DNA of 64,000 bases from Mycobacterium sp. 852002-51971_SCH5477799-a (GCF_001667145.1 NZ_LZIF01000116.1:124001-188000), one strand, 5' to 3'; shown: positions 44,092-53,930, counted from the first letter of the stretch. Notes: generated by a model from the sequence alone, not told the origin. Numbers and translations are program-made.

Positions 44092-44580
44092 TTACCGCGC
44101 GGAGTTCCGCGCGCTCGGGTTGGACTGGATAGTCGGAACCTCGCCGGTCTGCATCAGGGCCCGTAACCGGTAGAGGATCTTGAAGGCCGCCGCGCCGGAC
44201 AACAGCGCGGGCGCGGGTGTGTCCAGACACAGGGTGACCTCGGTGCCGAGCTCGTGCGGAGCCGGTCGATAGTGGACGACGATTTGGTTACCGTTGCCGA
44301 CGAAACGAACTCCGGCGGTCTCCGCGACCAAGGTTGAGTCCCAGGCCACGTCGGACCCTGCGGAGAGCCGCCAGCGATAGCGGTCTGGACCGTCGGCGTC
44401 GACTTCCACGATGTCACCGAGTACCACGGACAGCTGGTCGGGGTCGCGCCAGAACTGCTCGATTCGCTCGACAGGGCAAGCGATGGTGACCGTTTGCGCC
44501 CTGGTGTGGCGACGCCGCATGTCGACGACCTTGTTCACCACGCCCAGCACTTGGTTCTTCGCGATCTTCACATAGCTCAC
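44092..44580 (-). CDS. SRPBCC-like cytoplasmic protein
   Basis: 162 residues from GTG 44580, set by the strong GGAGGGAG site just upstream; the frame is open to 44604. A short amphipathic start (VSYVKIAKNQVLGVVNKVVDMRRRHTR) precedes a START-like domain: VTIACPVERIEQFWRDPDQLSVVLGDIVEVDADGPDRYRWRL through TPAPALLSGAAAFKILYRLRALM. First gene of the operon behind the SigF-like promoter at 44610. Ligand unknown. Confidence 0.82.
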   Translation of the reverse strand: MSYVKIAKNQVLGVVNKVVDMRRRHTRAQTVTIACPVERIEQFWRDPDQLSVVLGDIVEVDADGPDRYRWRLSAGSDVAWDSTLVAETAGVRFVGNGNQIVVHYRPAPHELGTEVTLCLDTPAPALLSGAAAFKILYRLRALMQTGEVPTIQSNPSARNSAR

Positions 44581-44609
44581 CGCGCGCTCCCTCCGTTGGA
44601 GCATTGCGG

Positions 44610-44633
44610 TACCCGCCTAGATGCCACCCAAAC
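44610..44633 (-). promoter_or_regulatory. SigF-like promoter of the SRPBCC/alcohol dehydrogenase operon
   Basis: On the minus strand GTTT (44633-44630), a 15-base spacer and GGGTA (44614-44610) match the mycobacterial SigF consensus in both elements and spacing. The -10 ends 30 bases before the GTG start at 44580, a normal distance. Confidence 0.65.
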
Positions 44634-44783
44634 GGCAGGTGGGCACGGAGGTTGGCGACGCCATCCGCGGAATCAGCGGTGTCAGCGCCCGGTTTGCCGG
44701 AATGTGTTTGGGGCGACGGATGCGCTGGCCATCGGAATGTTTGTGCGTCAACACCTTCCGGCCAAGCGCGTATGGCTGCGCCG

Positions 44784-45038
44784 CTAGTTCTCGGAGTTCG
44801 GCGTGGGGCTCTGCGCAGATTCCCACTTCGCCTCGAGCGACCGTTTCACTCGGGTGCCGGCCGCCAGCTCGAGCTGAAAGGTCTCGCCGGCGTCGCTCTC
44901 GAACGTGATGAGATAACCCGCGTCGCTGGGATTCTTGAAGACAACTTTGTAGGGCTGTTCACCGGAGCCGCGGTCCACGGAGATGACGTCGCCAGGGCTG
45001 ACGTCGTCGATCAGGTCGTTGCCGGAGACTTTGGACAT
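44784..45038 (-). CDS. Small conserved hypothetical protein
   Basis: 84 residues, acidic beta-rich (SGNDLIDDVSPGDVISVDRGSGEQPYKVVFKNPSDAGYLITFESDAGETFQLELAAGTRVKRS), suggesting a small SH3-like or barrel domain. No ribosome site is visible before ATG 45038, so it may be leaderless. It lies between two stress-like operons. Function unknown. Confidence 0.7.
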   Translation of the reverse strand: MSKVSGNDLIDDVSPGDVISVDRGSGEQPYKVVFKNPSDAGYLITFESDAGETFQLELAAGTRVKRSLEAKWESAQSPTPNSEN

Positions 45039-45332
45039 AGGGTCGACGTTAGCCTAAGGGACGCGGCGATCGTCCGGCCGGCGCAGTTCCGCGGGCGAGC
45101 TTGCTGGAATCGATGGCCGTGCCGGGCAGCGTGTCGGCATGTCGCGCGTCCGGGCACTACACCGGACTACTGGCACGAAATGTAGTGGGCCGCTTATTAT
45201 TTCAAGAATTCCCATGCATCGCTGACGGTCGGCATTCAGTGACCTGACACACGCCGTGTTTGATCCGCCCAATTCGTGGAACCACACACCAGACACAAAC
45301 GAAGGTTTCTGGCCAACGCCGCAAGGAGAATG

Positions 45333-45890
45333 ATGAGTGAGCAGAACAAGGCCGACGAAGCGCGTAGGGGCCTGATCGACTCGATCAAAGGCAAAGCCAA
45401 AGAGGTCGCCGGCGCAGTGACGGGCAACGAATCGCTGACCGCCGAGGGTCAACTGGAGCAGACCCAGGCGCACGAACGCAAGGAAGCGAATGCGGCGGAG
45501 GCCGTGGCCGAAGCCCAGGTCAACCAAGCCCAGGAGGAGGCGGCCGAAGTCAGGGTCGAGGGTGCCCGACAACGCCTGTCGGCGAACGCTGCGGCCGTCG
45601 CCGCCGAAGATTCGATCGAGGCCCAAGCGGCCGCCCAGAACCGTGCCGCCGACCGGGCGGCGCATCAGCAGGCGACCGCGGCGAAGACCCAGGCCGAGGT
45701 GGACGCGGAGCGCGATATCCAAGTGGCCGAGGCCGATGAGCGCGCAGAAATCCGCGAGGCATCCGAGGAAATAGTCGACGCGGTCGCCGAGCACCAGACC
45801 TCGGTCCAGGTCGCCCGCAACGAAGAATCGGAGGCCGACCGGCTGCGTCGGCAGGCCCAGAACGTGACCAACGAAGCCGACCTGCCGTGA
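45333..45890 (+). CDS. CsbD-like stress protein with long charged coil
   Basis: 185 residues from ATG 45333, the second of two adjacent ATGs after AAGGAG. The N-terminus KGKAKEVAGAVTGNESLTAEGQLEQTQ matches the CsbD domain (general stress). The rest is Ala/Glu-rich coiled coil (about 60-180). Followed 28 bases later by another coiled-coil gene. Cytoplasmic, no membrane segment. Confidence 0.85.
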   Translation: MSEQNKADEARRGLIDSIKGKAKEVAGAVTGNESLTAEGQLEQTQAHERKEANAAEAVAEAQVNQAQEEAAEVRVEGARQRLSANAAAVAAEDSIEAQAAAQNRAADRAAHQQATAAKTQAEVDAERDIQVAEADERAEIREASEEIVDAVAEHQTSVQVARNEESEADRLRRQAQNVTNEADLP

Positions 45891-45918
45891 CGGCGGGCCT
45901 CACCCTCAGGAGAAGTTG

Positions 45919-46593
45919 ATGAAGATTTCCGATGTCCCGCTGGCAGTGCTGCGATTTCAATACCAACTCGCTCGAATCCCGTTGCAGTTGATCGAGGATC
46001 ATGTCGTCAACCGCATCCCTACGGAAGCACCGGCGCGGCTGCTGTACGAGCGCTCGCTCGGATTGCTCGACACCACCGTCGGAAATGCGCTCGGCGACAC
46101 GACGCTCGTCGAGCGGGGGGCGGCTCTGGTCGAACGCAGCGATGCCCTGGGCCGCGCGGCGCAACTGGACGCACAGGCCGCGGCCAGGAAGGCACAGGCC
46201 GATGCCAAGCTGAAGAGCACCCGCGACGAGGCGATTCAAAAGCGCGAGGAAACGCAGGCGGCCACCCGACAGGAAGTCAAAGAGGCACGTATCACTGCCG
46301 AGCAGCGCAAGCGCGAGGCGGCGCAGTCGGCGCAACAGCAAAGCGCCGCGGCGAAGCAGCGCGCCGACGAGACGGCTTCTCAGCGCAAACAGGCGGCCGA
46401 GGCGGCCAAGCGTCAGGTGGAAGACAAAACTCGAGCCGCCGAGAAGGCCGCGGCCGAGGCTGCGGCGTCAGAAATCGACGACGCCGAGGACAAGCTCGGC
46501 GAGGCCGCGGACAAGCGCGCCGAGGCGGATCGGGTGGCGGAGTTGGCGGCCGCCGAGAAGCGGCAACGGCAAGAGGAGCGGGCGAACGACTGA
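45919..46593 (+). CDS. Ala/Gln/Glu-rich coiled-coil protein (IF2-N-like annotation)
   Basis: 224 residues from ATG 45919 after AGGAG. Residues 1-65 form a hydrophobic helical domain (LAVLRFQYQLARIPLQLIEDHVVNRIPTEAPARLLYERSLGLLD), the rest is a very long charged coiled coil (about 85-224). Such proteins are often mislabelled as translation factor IF2 because of composition. Cotranscribed with the CsbD-like gene. Probably a structural or stress-binding protein. Confidence 0.8.
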   Translation: MKISDVPLAVLRFQYQLARIPLQLIEDHVVNRIPTEAPARLLYERSLGLLDTTVGNALGDTTLVERGAALVERSDALGRAAQLDAQAAARKAQADAKLKSTRDEAIQKREETQAATRQEVKEARITAEQRKREAAQSAQQQSAAAKQRADETASQRKQAAEAAKRQVEDKTRAAEKAAAEAAASEIDDAEDKLGEAADKRAEADRVAELAAAEKRQRQEERAND

Positions 46594-46598
46594 CGCTG

Positions 46599-47261
46599 TC
46601 AGGCGCGCGGCGCAGCCTGGTTGACCTTGTCGGCCGCAAATGTCGCGGCCTGCGCGGTCATCCCGGTGTCGATGTAGGTCACGTGCGCGATGATGTTGCC
46701 GCCGCCCGAGCAGATTGGATCGTCGGGCGCGCACACGCTGGTGACCTTGGAGCCATAAGCCGGGTTGATCGTCGGCAGCGGCTGGCCGCCCCAGAGCATG
46801 CTGGAGAACTGGCTGGTCGGCTCGCCGAAGAGGGCCACGGCGGCGACATGATCGGCCACCGAGGGCGGCATCGCGTTGGTGGCCAGGTCGATCACCGTCG
46901 AGCCCTGGGAGTAGCCGCCAAGCACGATCCGCGAATTCGGGCAGGTGGCCACGACGTCCTGGATGTGCGCGCTGGCGTCGGCGGACCCGGCGTTGGCGCT
47001 GTTGTGGTAGTCGTCGTTGGCGGGGTAGTTGACTGCATAGACATCAACGGACTTACCGCCGAGTTGCGACGTCAGCGAGTCGACGAACGCCTGTCCGATG
47101 TTGCCGAGCCCGGGCTCCTGATGGGTGCCCCGGGCGAAAACCACCGAGACGTCCGAGCACCCATCGGCGACGGCGGTGGGGATGGCGAACGGTGCACTCA
47201 GCAGCGCCCACGTCGTCACAACCGACATTCCAACCCACCGAGCAAGTCTGCGTGCACTCAT
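46599..47261 (-). CDS. Secreted cutinase, Cfp21-like
   Basis: 220 residues from ATG 47261. Signal peptide ARRLARWVGMSVVTTWALLSAPFAIPTAVAD, mature domain starting DGCSDVSVVFARGTHQEPGLG. Nucleophile Ser118 in LGGYSQGSTVI; later VCAPDDPICSGGGN and HVTYIDTGM supply the Asp and His. By comparison with Rv1984c (Cfp21) this is the same family, a secreted lipolytic esterase. Convergent with the coiled-coil gene. Confidence 0.93.
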   Translation of the reverse strand: MSARRLARWVGMSVVTTWALLSAPFAIPTAVADGCSDVSVVFARGTHQEPGLGNIGQAFVDSLTSQLGGKSVDVYAVNYPANDDYHNSANAGSADASAHIQDVVATCPNSRIVLGGYSQGSTVIDLATNAMPPSVADHVAAVALFGEPTSQFSSMLWGGQPLPTINPAYGSKVTSVCAPDDPICSGGGNIIAHVTYIDTGMTAQAATFAADKVNQAAPRA

Positions 47262-47363
47262 GCCGAGATCCTGTCATATCGTCGGCCGCGGCAGTCCCGG
47301 CGGTTGGCGCAACGGCTGAGAGCAGTGATCAGCAGACGGATGTGGTTGCCGCACCAGTCATAT

Positions 47364-47672
47364 TCAAGGCCGGGCGCGTCGGATGCGAATGGGGCCAGTC
47401 CATTCGCCGTCGGGGTCGACGACGTCGCCGCGTTGTGTGATCTCCGCGTCGCCCGATCGGGCGAGCCGTCGGGCGGCCTCCCGCGCGTCGTCCATCAACT
47501 CGCGCCAATTGTCGCCGCCTATCGCACGGGCGGCGTCCGACGGGCAGATGCTGCTCTTCGGGCCACGATGCTCGGCCAGCGCTTGGATCGACGACTCGAG
47601 CCGCTGTCTCATCGGCCCGTCGCCGAGGGCGATCTCGGCATGGTCGGCGCCTCGGCCGCCACCGCTTGACAC
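47364..47672 (-). CDS. DUF3253-domain protein
   Basis: 102 residues from GTG 47672, preceded by TAGGG; a shorter version from ATG 47612 is also possible, and the frame upstream is open to 47783. The DUF3253 domain is RLESSIQALAEHRGPKSSICPSDAARAIGGDNWRELMDDAREAARRLARSGDAEITQRGDVVDP, a small winged-helix-like unit. Function unknown. The 47673-47894 interval holds no other clear gene. Confidence 0.75.
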   Translation of the reverse strand: MSSGGGRGADHAEIALGDGPMRQRLESSIQALAEHRGPKSSICPSDAARAIGGDNWRELMDDAREAARRLARSGDAEITQRGDVVDPDGEWTGPIRIRRARP

Positions 47673-47894
47673 CCGCCCTAGCTCGGCACGCAATCGTTCG
47701 CCCGCCACCTCACCAGTGAAGGCCACGGCACCGCCCGTTCGCCACTTGGAACCGCGCCCGGCGCGCAGGCGTTGGATGGACAATGCCGCCCACTCTCGTA
47801 ACGCGCATCAGCACCGCAGGACCTGACCGACCTGCTCGCGGTCACGCTGCCGGGCTGCCGGCTGCGCTACGCGTTCTGACACCCGAACCGGGCG

Positions 47895-48668
47895 TCACCG
47901 GCCGCGCCACTGCGGTTTGCGCTTCTCCGCCCAGGCACGCAGGCCCTCCGCGACGTCTTCGGTCGCACCGGCCACCTTGCGCATGGTCTCGCCGAAGCGC
48001 ACGGATTCGATCCAGCCCATGTCGGCGGTTCGCCACGCCACTTCTTTGGTCGCCCGCTGTGCCAGCGGCGCGGCCTCGGTAAGGGTGCGGGCCCACGCTT
48101 GGGCTTCGGCCTGCAATTGATCGGGCTCGACCAGCTTCCAGACCAGACCGATTTCCTTGGCCCGTTCGGCGCTCATGGGTTTTCCGGTCAGCAGCAACTC
48201 CATGGCGTTGGCCCAGCCCACTCGATGCGGGAGCCGGATGGCTCCGACGATGGTGGGCACCCCGATCGATACCTCGGGAAAGCAGAACGTGGCCTCGGTG
48301 CTGGCGATGACGAAGTCGCAGAACAGGACCCCGGTCACGCCGTAGCCGATGCACGGACCGTGCACGGCGGCGATGGTCGGCTTGAACAATTCCATGCCGG
48401 ATTCGAACGAGTTGATGGTCGGCTTCTCCCAGAAGGTGCCGCCGAAGGTGCCAACCGAGCCTTCACCGTCCTTGAGGTCGCCGCCGGCACAGAAGACGCC
48501 GCCGTTGGCCGTCAGAATCCCGACCCACGCGTCCAGGTCGTCGCGGAAGCGATCCCAGGCGGCGTTCAGGTCTTGGCGAAGCGCACCGTTGATGGCGTTG
48601 CGCGCCTCAGGGCGGTTCAGGGTGATGGTGGCGACGTGGTCTTGCAGCTCGTAGGTGACCAGACTCAT
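47895..48668 (-). CDS. Enoyl-CoA hydratase/isomerase family protein
   Basis: 257 residues from ATG 48668. Crotonase fold: TLNRPEARNAINGALRQDL, oxyanion-hole loop GGVFCAGGDLKDGEG, KPTIAAVHGPCIGYGVTGVLFCDFVIASTEATFCFPEVSIGV. The second catalytic acid is in the CFPEVSIGV region. Acts on an acyl-CoA in fatty-acid or related catabolism. No partner enzymes adjoin it. Confidence 0.94.
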   Translation of the reverse strand: MSLVTYELQDHVATITLNRPEARNAINGALRQDLNAAWDRFRDDLDAWVGILTANGGVFCAGGDLKDGEGSVGTFGGTFWEKPTINSFESGMELFKPTIAAVHGPCIGYGVTGVLFCDFVIASTEATFCFPEVSIGVPTIVGAIRLPHRVGWANAMELLLTGKPMSAERAKEIGLVWKLVEPDQLQAEAQAWARTLTEAAPLAQRATKEVAWRTADMGWIESVRFGETMRKVAGATEDVAEGLRAWAEKRKPQWRGR

Positions 48669-48727
48669 GACTGCAGACTATTGCGCCGCGCCCCCACCCT
48701 CGCGGTGAGCCGGTGACAAACCCATCG

Positions 48728-49750
48728 TCATGGTGTGCGCGGGCGGTGAGAGTCGTGGAAACTCCCAAGGCGCTCTACGGTTTTCGCGGGCAGGCGTTTG
48801 ACGTCGTCGAAATGCACGTGTACCCGCTCGAAGGCCTTGACTCGTTCGGCTTTGACCTTCTTGGTGTAGGTCCGCCGATCCGCCGTCGTCAGATCCGCGT
48901 CGTCGCTGAACGCGCCCAGCAGGGCGCGCGGGTAGAGCCGCTCCACCAAGACGACATTGACCTCCGCGCACATCACCAGTGCCACCGACGCGAGGAACAG
49001 AAACGCCAACGCGCCCAACACCAGTGCGAACACACTGTTGGTTGCGCTGGCCCTTTTCACGGTGTGCGCCACATAGCCGGCACCGAACCACTGCAGCATC
49101 TGCCAAATGAACGCTGCGGCAACCGCTCCCGGTAGCACTTGCCGGTAGGTCAGCGCGCGCGCCGTCGTCACGCGGAAGGCCACCAGGCAGATCATTGCGT
49201 TGATTGCCACTGCGGCCAGTACGAGGCCGATCTTGCTGAAGATGCCGAGCGCTCCGGTGGCGTGGCCCGCCGCGGCCAATACGGTGGCCGCGACGGCGGC
49301 CGAGCCGAGTACCAACAGCAACAGCAGGCTGCGCAGGCGGGAGGTAATCGGATTGGGGCGCTTGTGCTTCGGCACCGCCCACACCGTGTCCATCGCGTTC
49401 TGCAGCGCCTGCCCCACGCCCAGACCGCCGTAGAGCGCGCCGAGAAGGCCCACGACCACGCCCACCGCTCCGCCGCTGAGCCCCTGGGGATGGTGCAGCT
49501 GGTCGCCGAGTACCGGGAACTGACTTAGGGTGCTGCGCAGCACCTGTGCCTGCAGATCGGGCCGGCCGGCCAACACCACCCCCAGGCCGGTGGTCAACAG
49601 CAGCAACAGCGGGAATAGCGACACCAGCCCGTAGTAGGTGATCAGGGCGGCGAGGTAACCACCCTGATCGTCGTTGTACTTGTAGACGACACCGACGATC
49701 ACCCCGACGACTCGATTCCGTCGCTGCAGCCTGTCCAGCCAACCGACCAT
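48728..49750 (-). CDS. YihY/BrkB family membrane protein
   Basis: 340 residues with about six membrane segments: LITYYGLVSLFPLLLLLTTGLGVVL, AVGVVVGLLGALYGGLGVGQALQNAM, LRSLLLLLVLGSAAVAATVLAAAG, IGLVLAAVAINAMICLVAF, VLPGAVAAAFIWQMLQWFG and VFALVLGALAFLFLASVALVMCAEVNVVL. The YihY family is still of unclear function (membrane, once thought RNase BN). The cytoplasmic tail after about 300 is basic. Divergent from hrpA. Confidence 0.94.
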   Translation of the reverse strand: MVGWLDRLQRRNRVVGVIVGVVYKYNDDQGGYLAALITYYGLVSLFPLLLLLTTGLGVVLAGRPDLQAQVLRSTLSQFPVLGDQLHHPQGLSGGAVGVVVGLLGALYGGLGVGQALQNAMDTVWAVPKHKRPNPITSRLRSLLLLLVLGSAAVAATVLAAAGHATGALGIFSKIGLVLAAVAINAMICLVAFRVTTARALTYRQVLPGAVAAAFIWQMLQWFGAGYVAHTVKRASATNSVFALVLGALAFLFLASVALVMCAEVNVVLVERLYPRALLGAFSDDADLTTADRRTYTKKVKAERVKAFERVHVHFDDVKRLPAKTVERLGSFHDSHRPRTP

Positions 49751-49886
49751 CGCCGATCACTTCCCCCGCAAGCCGGCATCCAATTCGATGCGCTCGCCAC
49801 CTGATACCCGGATTCGGCGACCATCAACCCAGCCCGTGGGTCGACGCATTGCGGTGTCCGGCCGGCGGGTGCCTATTCTGTGCGGA

Positions 49887-52800
49887 GTGGCCGAACCGTC
49901 TGCAGCGCAGTTGCGCAAACAGCTCGACGGAGTGACGCTGCGCGACGCCGCCCGAATCGGCCGGCGCCTGAAGAACCTGCGCGGCGCCTCGCCCGAGAAA
50001 CTGCGGCAATTGGCCGAGCAGATCGCGGCGGCGCAGGCGGTGATCGCCACCCGTCAAGCCGCCGTGCCGACAATCACTTATCCCGACCTGCCGGTCAGCG
50101 AGCGGCGGCAGGAAATCGCCGAGGCGGTACGGGCGCATCAGGTGGTGGTGATCGCCGGGGAGACCGGATCGGGCAAGACCACCCAGCTGCCCAAGATCTG
50201 TCTCGAAGCCGGCCGCGGCATCCGCGGAACCATCGGGCACACGCAGCCCCGCCGGTTGGCCGCCCGCACGGTCGCCCAGCGCATCGCCGACGAGCTGGGG
50301 GGCCCGCTGGGCGACACCGTCGGCTATACCGTGCGGTTCACTGACCAGGTCAGCGATCGGACGCTGATCAAGCTGATGACCGACGGCATCCTGCTCGCCG
50401 AGATCCAGCGCGACCGCCGCCTGCTGCGCTACGACACGCTCATCCTCGACGAGGCGCACGAGCGCAGCCTCAACATCGACTTTCTGCTCGGTTACCTGCG
50501 CGAGTTACTGCCGCGCCGCCCGGATCTGAAAGTGATCATCACCTCGGCGACGATCGAGCCGCAGCGTTTCGCGGCGCACTTCGGCGGAGCCGAACATGTG
50601 CTCAGCGACAACGCGCCGATCATCGAGGTGTCGGGGCGGACATATCCGGTCGAGGTGCGCTACCGGCCGCTGGAGATCGTCGTGCCTTCCGCCTCCGATG
50701 ACGACCCGGACGATCCCGATCACGAGATCGTGCGGACCGAGACCCGCGACGAGGTCGAGGCGATCGTCGACGCCATCGCTGAACTCGATGCCGAGCCGCC
50801 GGGGGACATCCTGGTCTTCGTGTCTGGAGAACGCGAAATCCGCGATACCGCAGAGGCTTTGAGCGCGCTCAAACACACCGAGGTGCTTCCCTTGTATGCC
50901 CGGCTGCCGACCGCCGAACAACAGAGAGTGTTCGCGCCGCATACCGGACGCCGCGTCGTATTGGCGACCAACGTGGCCGAGACGTCGTTGACCGTGCCCG
51001 GGATCCGTTACGTCATCGACCCGGGCAACGCCCGTGTTTCGCGCTACAGCAGACGCCTGAAGGTCCAGCGGCTGCCGATCGAGCCCATCTCGCAGGCCTC
51101 GGCCGCGCAGCGCGCCGGCCGGTGTGGCCGGGTCGCACCGGGCGTGTGCATCCGGCTCTACTCCGAACAGGATTTCGTGGCGCGGCCGCGTTACACCGAA
51201 CCCGAGATCCTGCGGACGAACCTGGCCGCCGTCCTGTTGCAGATGGCGGCGTTGCAGCTCGGCGACATCGACAAGTTCCCCTTTCTCGATCCGCCGGACC
51301 GGCGCAGCGTTCGCGACGGCGTGCAGCTGCTGCAGGAATTGGGCGCGTTCGACCAGCACGGCGCCATCACCGACCTCGGCCGCCGCCTCGCGCGACTTCC
51401 CGTCGACCCGAGGCTGGGCCGGATGATCCTGCAGGCACAAACCGAAGGATGCGTGCGCGAGATGCTTGTGTTGGCCGCGGCGCTGACGATTCCCGACCCG
51501 CGGGAACGACCGAGCGACCGCGAGGAGGCAGCCCGCGCAAAGCACGCCCGGTTCGCAGACGAGCATTCCGACTTCATGTCCTACCTCAACCTGTGGCGCT
51601 ACCTGCGTGAGCAACGGCAATCTTTATCCGGCAATGCCTTTCGGAGGATGTGCCGGTCCGAGTTCCTGCACTATCTGCGGATCCGCGAATGGCAGGATCT
51701 CGTTGGGCAGCTGCGCAGCATCGCGCGTGACTTGGGCATCGTCGAAGACGCGTCCGAGGAGTTGGCGGATCCCGGCCGGGTGCACGCGGCATTGCTCGCG
51801 GGGCTGTTGTCGCATGTGGGCATGCGCCGCGAAGACACCCGCGAATATCTGGGCGCGCGCAACTCGCACTTCGTGCTGGCGCCCGGCTCGGCACTCACCA
51901 AACGGCCGCCCCGCTGGGTAGTTGTGGCGGAGCTGGTCGAGACCAGCCGGCTGTACGGGCGGACCGCCGCCCGCATCCAGCCCGAGGTGGTGGAGCGGGT
52001 GGCCGGCGACCTGGTGCAGCGGACCTACAGCGAACCGCACTGGGACGCCAGACGCGGCGAGGTACTGGCATTCGAGCGGGTGACGTTGTATGGACTGCCG
52101 CTGGTTGCGCGCCGCCGGGTGGGATACGCCCGGGTCGAGCCGGCCGTGGCGCGCGAACTGTTCATCAGGCACGCGCTCGTCGAAGGCGACTGGCAAACCC
52201 GTCACGACTTCTTTCGCGACAACGCAAGGCTGCGGGCCGAACTCGAGGAGCTGGAGGAGCGAGCCCGCCGCCGCGACCTGCTGATCGGCGACGACGAGGT
52301 CTACACGCTGTATGACGCCCGCATTCCCGCCGATGTCGTTTCCGCCCGCCACTTCGACCCGTGGTGGAAGAAGCAGCGACACAAGACACCGGACCTGTTG
52401 ACCTTCACCCGCGCCGACTTGCTGCGAACCGACGACACCGCAGGCACGGATCGACCGAACACGTGGCGAACGGGCGATGTCGCGCTGCCCCTGACCTACC
52501 GATTCGAGCCCGGCGCCGCCGACGATGGCGTCACTGTGCACGTGCCGATCGACGTGCTGGCGCGCTTGGGCGGCGACGAGTTCGCCTGGCAGGTGCCGGC
52601 GCTGCGCGAGGAGCTGGTGACCGCGCTCATCCGGTCACTGCCGAAGGACTTGCGGCGCAACTTTGTTCCCGCACCCGACACTGCGCGGGCGGTGCTGGCG
52701 GCAATCGACCCGACCGGTGAGCCGGTGCTGCCGGCGCTGCAGCGCGAATTACGCCGTCGCAGTGGAATTTTGGTGCCGATCGACGCCTTCGACCTGGACA

Positions 52801-53816
52801 AGCTGCCGCCGCACCTGCGGGTGACCTTCGCGATCGAGGCCGGGGACGGCACCGAGGTGGCCCGCGGCAAGGATCTGCGGTCCCTGCAGGAACGCCTCAC
52901 CACACCGGCCCGCCAAGCCGTCGCGCACGCGGTCGCGGGCGAACTGGAGCGTGCGGGCCTGCGTGGCTGGCCCGACAACGTCGACGAACTGCCCCGCGTC
53001 GTCGAACGCACGATTGACGGGCGCACCGTGCGGGGCTTTCCCGCATTCGTCGACTCCGGCGGCGCCGTCGACCTTCGCGTGTTCGCCACGTCGGTCGAGC
53101 AGGACGAGGCGATGAGCCCCGGCATCCGGCGGCTGGTGCGGCTCACTGTCGCTTCACCGATCAAAGCCATTGCACGTCAACTCGATCCACGCACCCGACT
53201 GGCTCTGGGAACCAACCCGGATGGTGATCTGCCCGCGCTGCTGGACGACTGCGCCGACGCCGCGACCGACGCGCTTGTGGCGGCGCCGGTGTGGACGCGC
53301 GTGGAATTCGTCGCGCTGCAACAGCGGGCGGAAAAGTCCCTGCTGCCCAACACCCTCGACATCGTGGGCCGCGTCGAAAAGGTGCTGACCGTCGCTCAGG
53401 AGGTGCAACTCCTGTTGCCCGCAAATCCTCCGCCCGGTCGGACCGATGCGGTCGCCGACATCCGTGCGCAGCTGAATCGGCTGTTGCCGGCCGGTTTCGT
53501 CGCCGCCACGGGGGCCACCCACCTCGCCGACCTCACCCGCTACCTCCTGGGGATCCGTCGCCGCCTCGACGGGCTTCCCCACGCCGGCCAGGCCGATCGG
53601 GAGCGCATGCAACAGGTGCACGCCGTGCAGGTGGCCTACGACGAACTGGTACATGAGCTGCCGAAGCCGGCGAAGGCGGCCGCCGACGTTCGCGATATCG
53701 CCCGGCAGATCGAGGAACTACGGGTGAGCCTGTGGGCCCAGCAACTCGGGACGCCGCGCCCGGTCAGCGAGCAGCGGATCTACCGTGCGATCGACGCGGT
53801 GCGCGACCGTTGTTGA
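49887..53816 (+). CDS. hrpA: ATP-dependent RNA helicase HrpA
   Basis: 1309 residues from GTG 49887. DEAH-box helicase: Walker A GETGSGKTT at 91-99, DEAH at 188-191 (LDEAHERSLNID), SAT motif TSATIEPQRF, and motif VI QRAGRCGRV. After the helicase-associated region is the long HrpA-specific C-terminal part of about 700 residues, including FVAPGS and WDARRGEV stretches. In enteric bacteria HrpA acts on mRNA and stalled ribosomes. Single-gene transcript by spacing, divergent from yihY-type. Confidence 0.95.
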   Translation: MAEPSAAQLRKQLDGVTLRDAARIGRRLKNLRGASPEKLRQLAEQIAAAQAVIATRQAAVPTITYPDLPVSERRQEIAEAVRAHQVVVIAGETGSGKTTQLPKICLEAGRGIRGTIGHTQPRRLAARTVAQRIADELGGPLGDTVGYTVRFTDQVSDRTLIKLMTDGILLAEIQRDRRLLRYDTLILDEAHERSLNIDFLLGYLRELLPRRPDLKVIITSATIEPQRFAAHFGGAEHVLSDNAPIIEVSGRTYPVEVRYRPLEIVVPSASDDDPDDPDHEIVRTETRDEVEAIVDAIAELDAEPPGDILVFVSGEREIRDTAEALSALKHTEVLPLYARLPTAEQQRVFAPHTGRRVVLATNVAETSLTVPGIRYVIDPGNARVSRYSRRLKVQRLPIEPISQASAAQRAGRCGRVAPGVCIRLYSEQDFVARPRYTEPEILRTNLAAVLLQMAALQLGDIDKFPFLDPPDRRSVRDGVQLLQELGAFDQHGAITDLGRRLARLPVDPRLGRMILQAQTEGCVREMLVLAAALTIPDPRERPSDREEAARAKHARFADEHSDFMSYLNLWRYLREQRQSLSGNAFRRMCRSEFLHYLRIREWQDLVGQLRSIARDLGIVEDASEELADPGRVHAALLAGLLSHVGMRREDTREYLGARNSHFVLAPGSALTKRPPRWVVVAELVETSRLYGRTAARIQPEVVERVAGDLVQRTYSEPHWDARRGEVLAFERVTLYGLPLVARRRVGYARVEPAVARELFIRHALVEGDWQTRHDFFRDNARLRAELEELEERARRRDLLIGDDEVYTLYDARIPADVVSARHFDPWWKKQRHKTPDLLTFTRADLLRTDDTAGTDRPNTWRTGDVALPLTYRFEPGAADDGVTVHVPIDVLARLGGDEFAWQVPALREELVTALIRSLPKDLRRNFVPAPDTARAVLAAIDPTGEPVLPALQRELRRRSGILVPIDAFDLDKLPPHLRVTFAIEAGDGTEVARGKDLRSLQERLTTPARQAVAHAVAGELERAGLRGWPDNVDELPRVVERTIDGRTVRGFPAFVDSGGAVDLRVFATSVEQDEAMSPGIRRLVRLTVASPIKAIARQLDPRTRLALGTNPDGDLPALLDDCADAATDALVAAPVWTRVEFVALQQRAEKSLLPNTLDIVGRVEKVLTVAQEVQLLLPANPPPGRTDAVADIRAQLNRLLPAGFVAATGATHLADLTRYLLGIRRRLDGLPHAGQADRERMQQVHAVQVAYDELVHELPKPAKAAADVRDIARQIEELRVSLWAQQLGTPRPVSEQRIYRAIDAVRDRC

Positions 53817-53930
53817 TTATTTTCCCCGCCACTTTCAACCTATAGCGCACATGGGGGCTTGCCGCAAGGCCCGGGTGATGATGCAAAATCGCTGTCCTCG
53901 ACCAGAATTCAAGCGAATCGGGGTGGCGAA

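Noticed and set aside
47783..47894. Possible C-terminal gene remnant (LTDLLAVTLPGCRLRYAF)
   Set aside because: Only about 18 residues with no matching family; too little to call.
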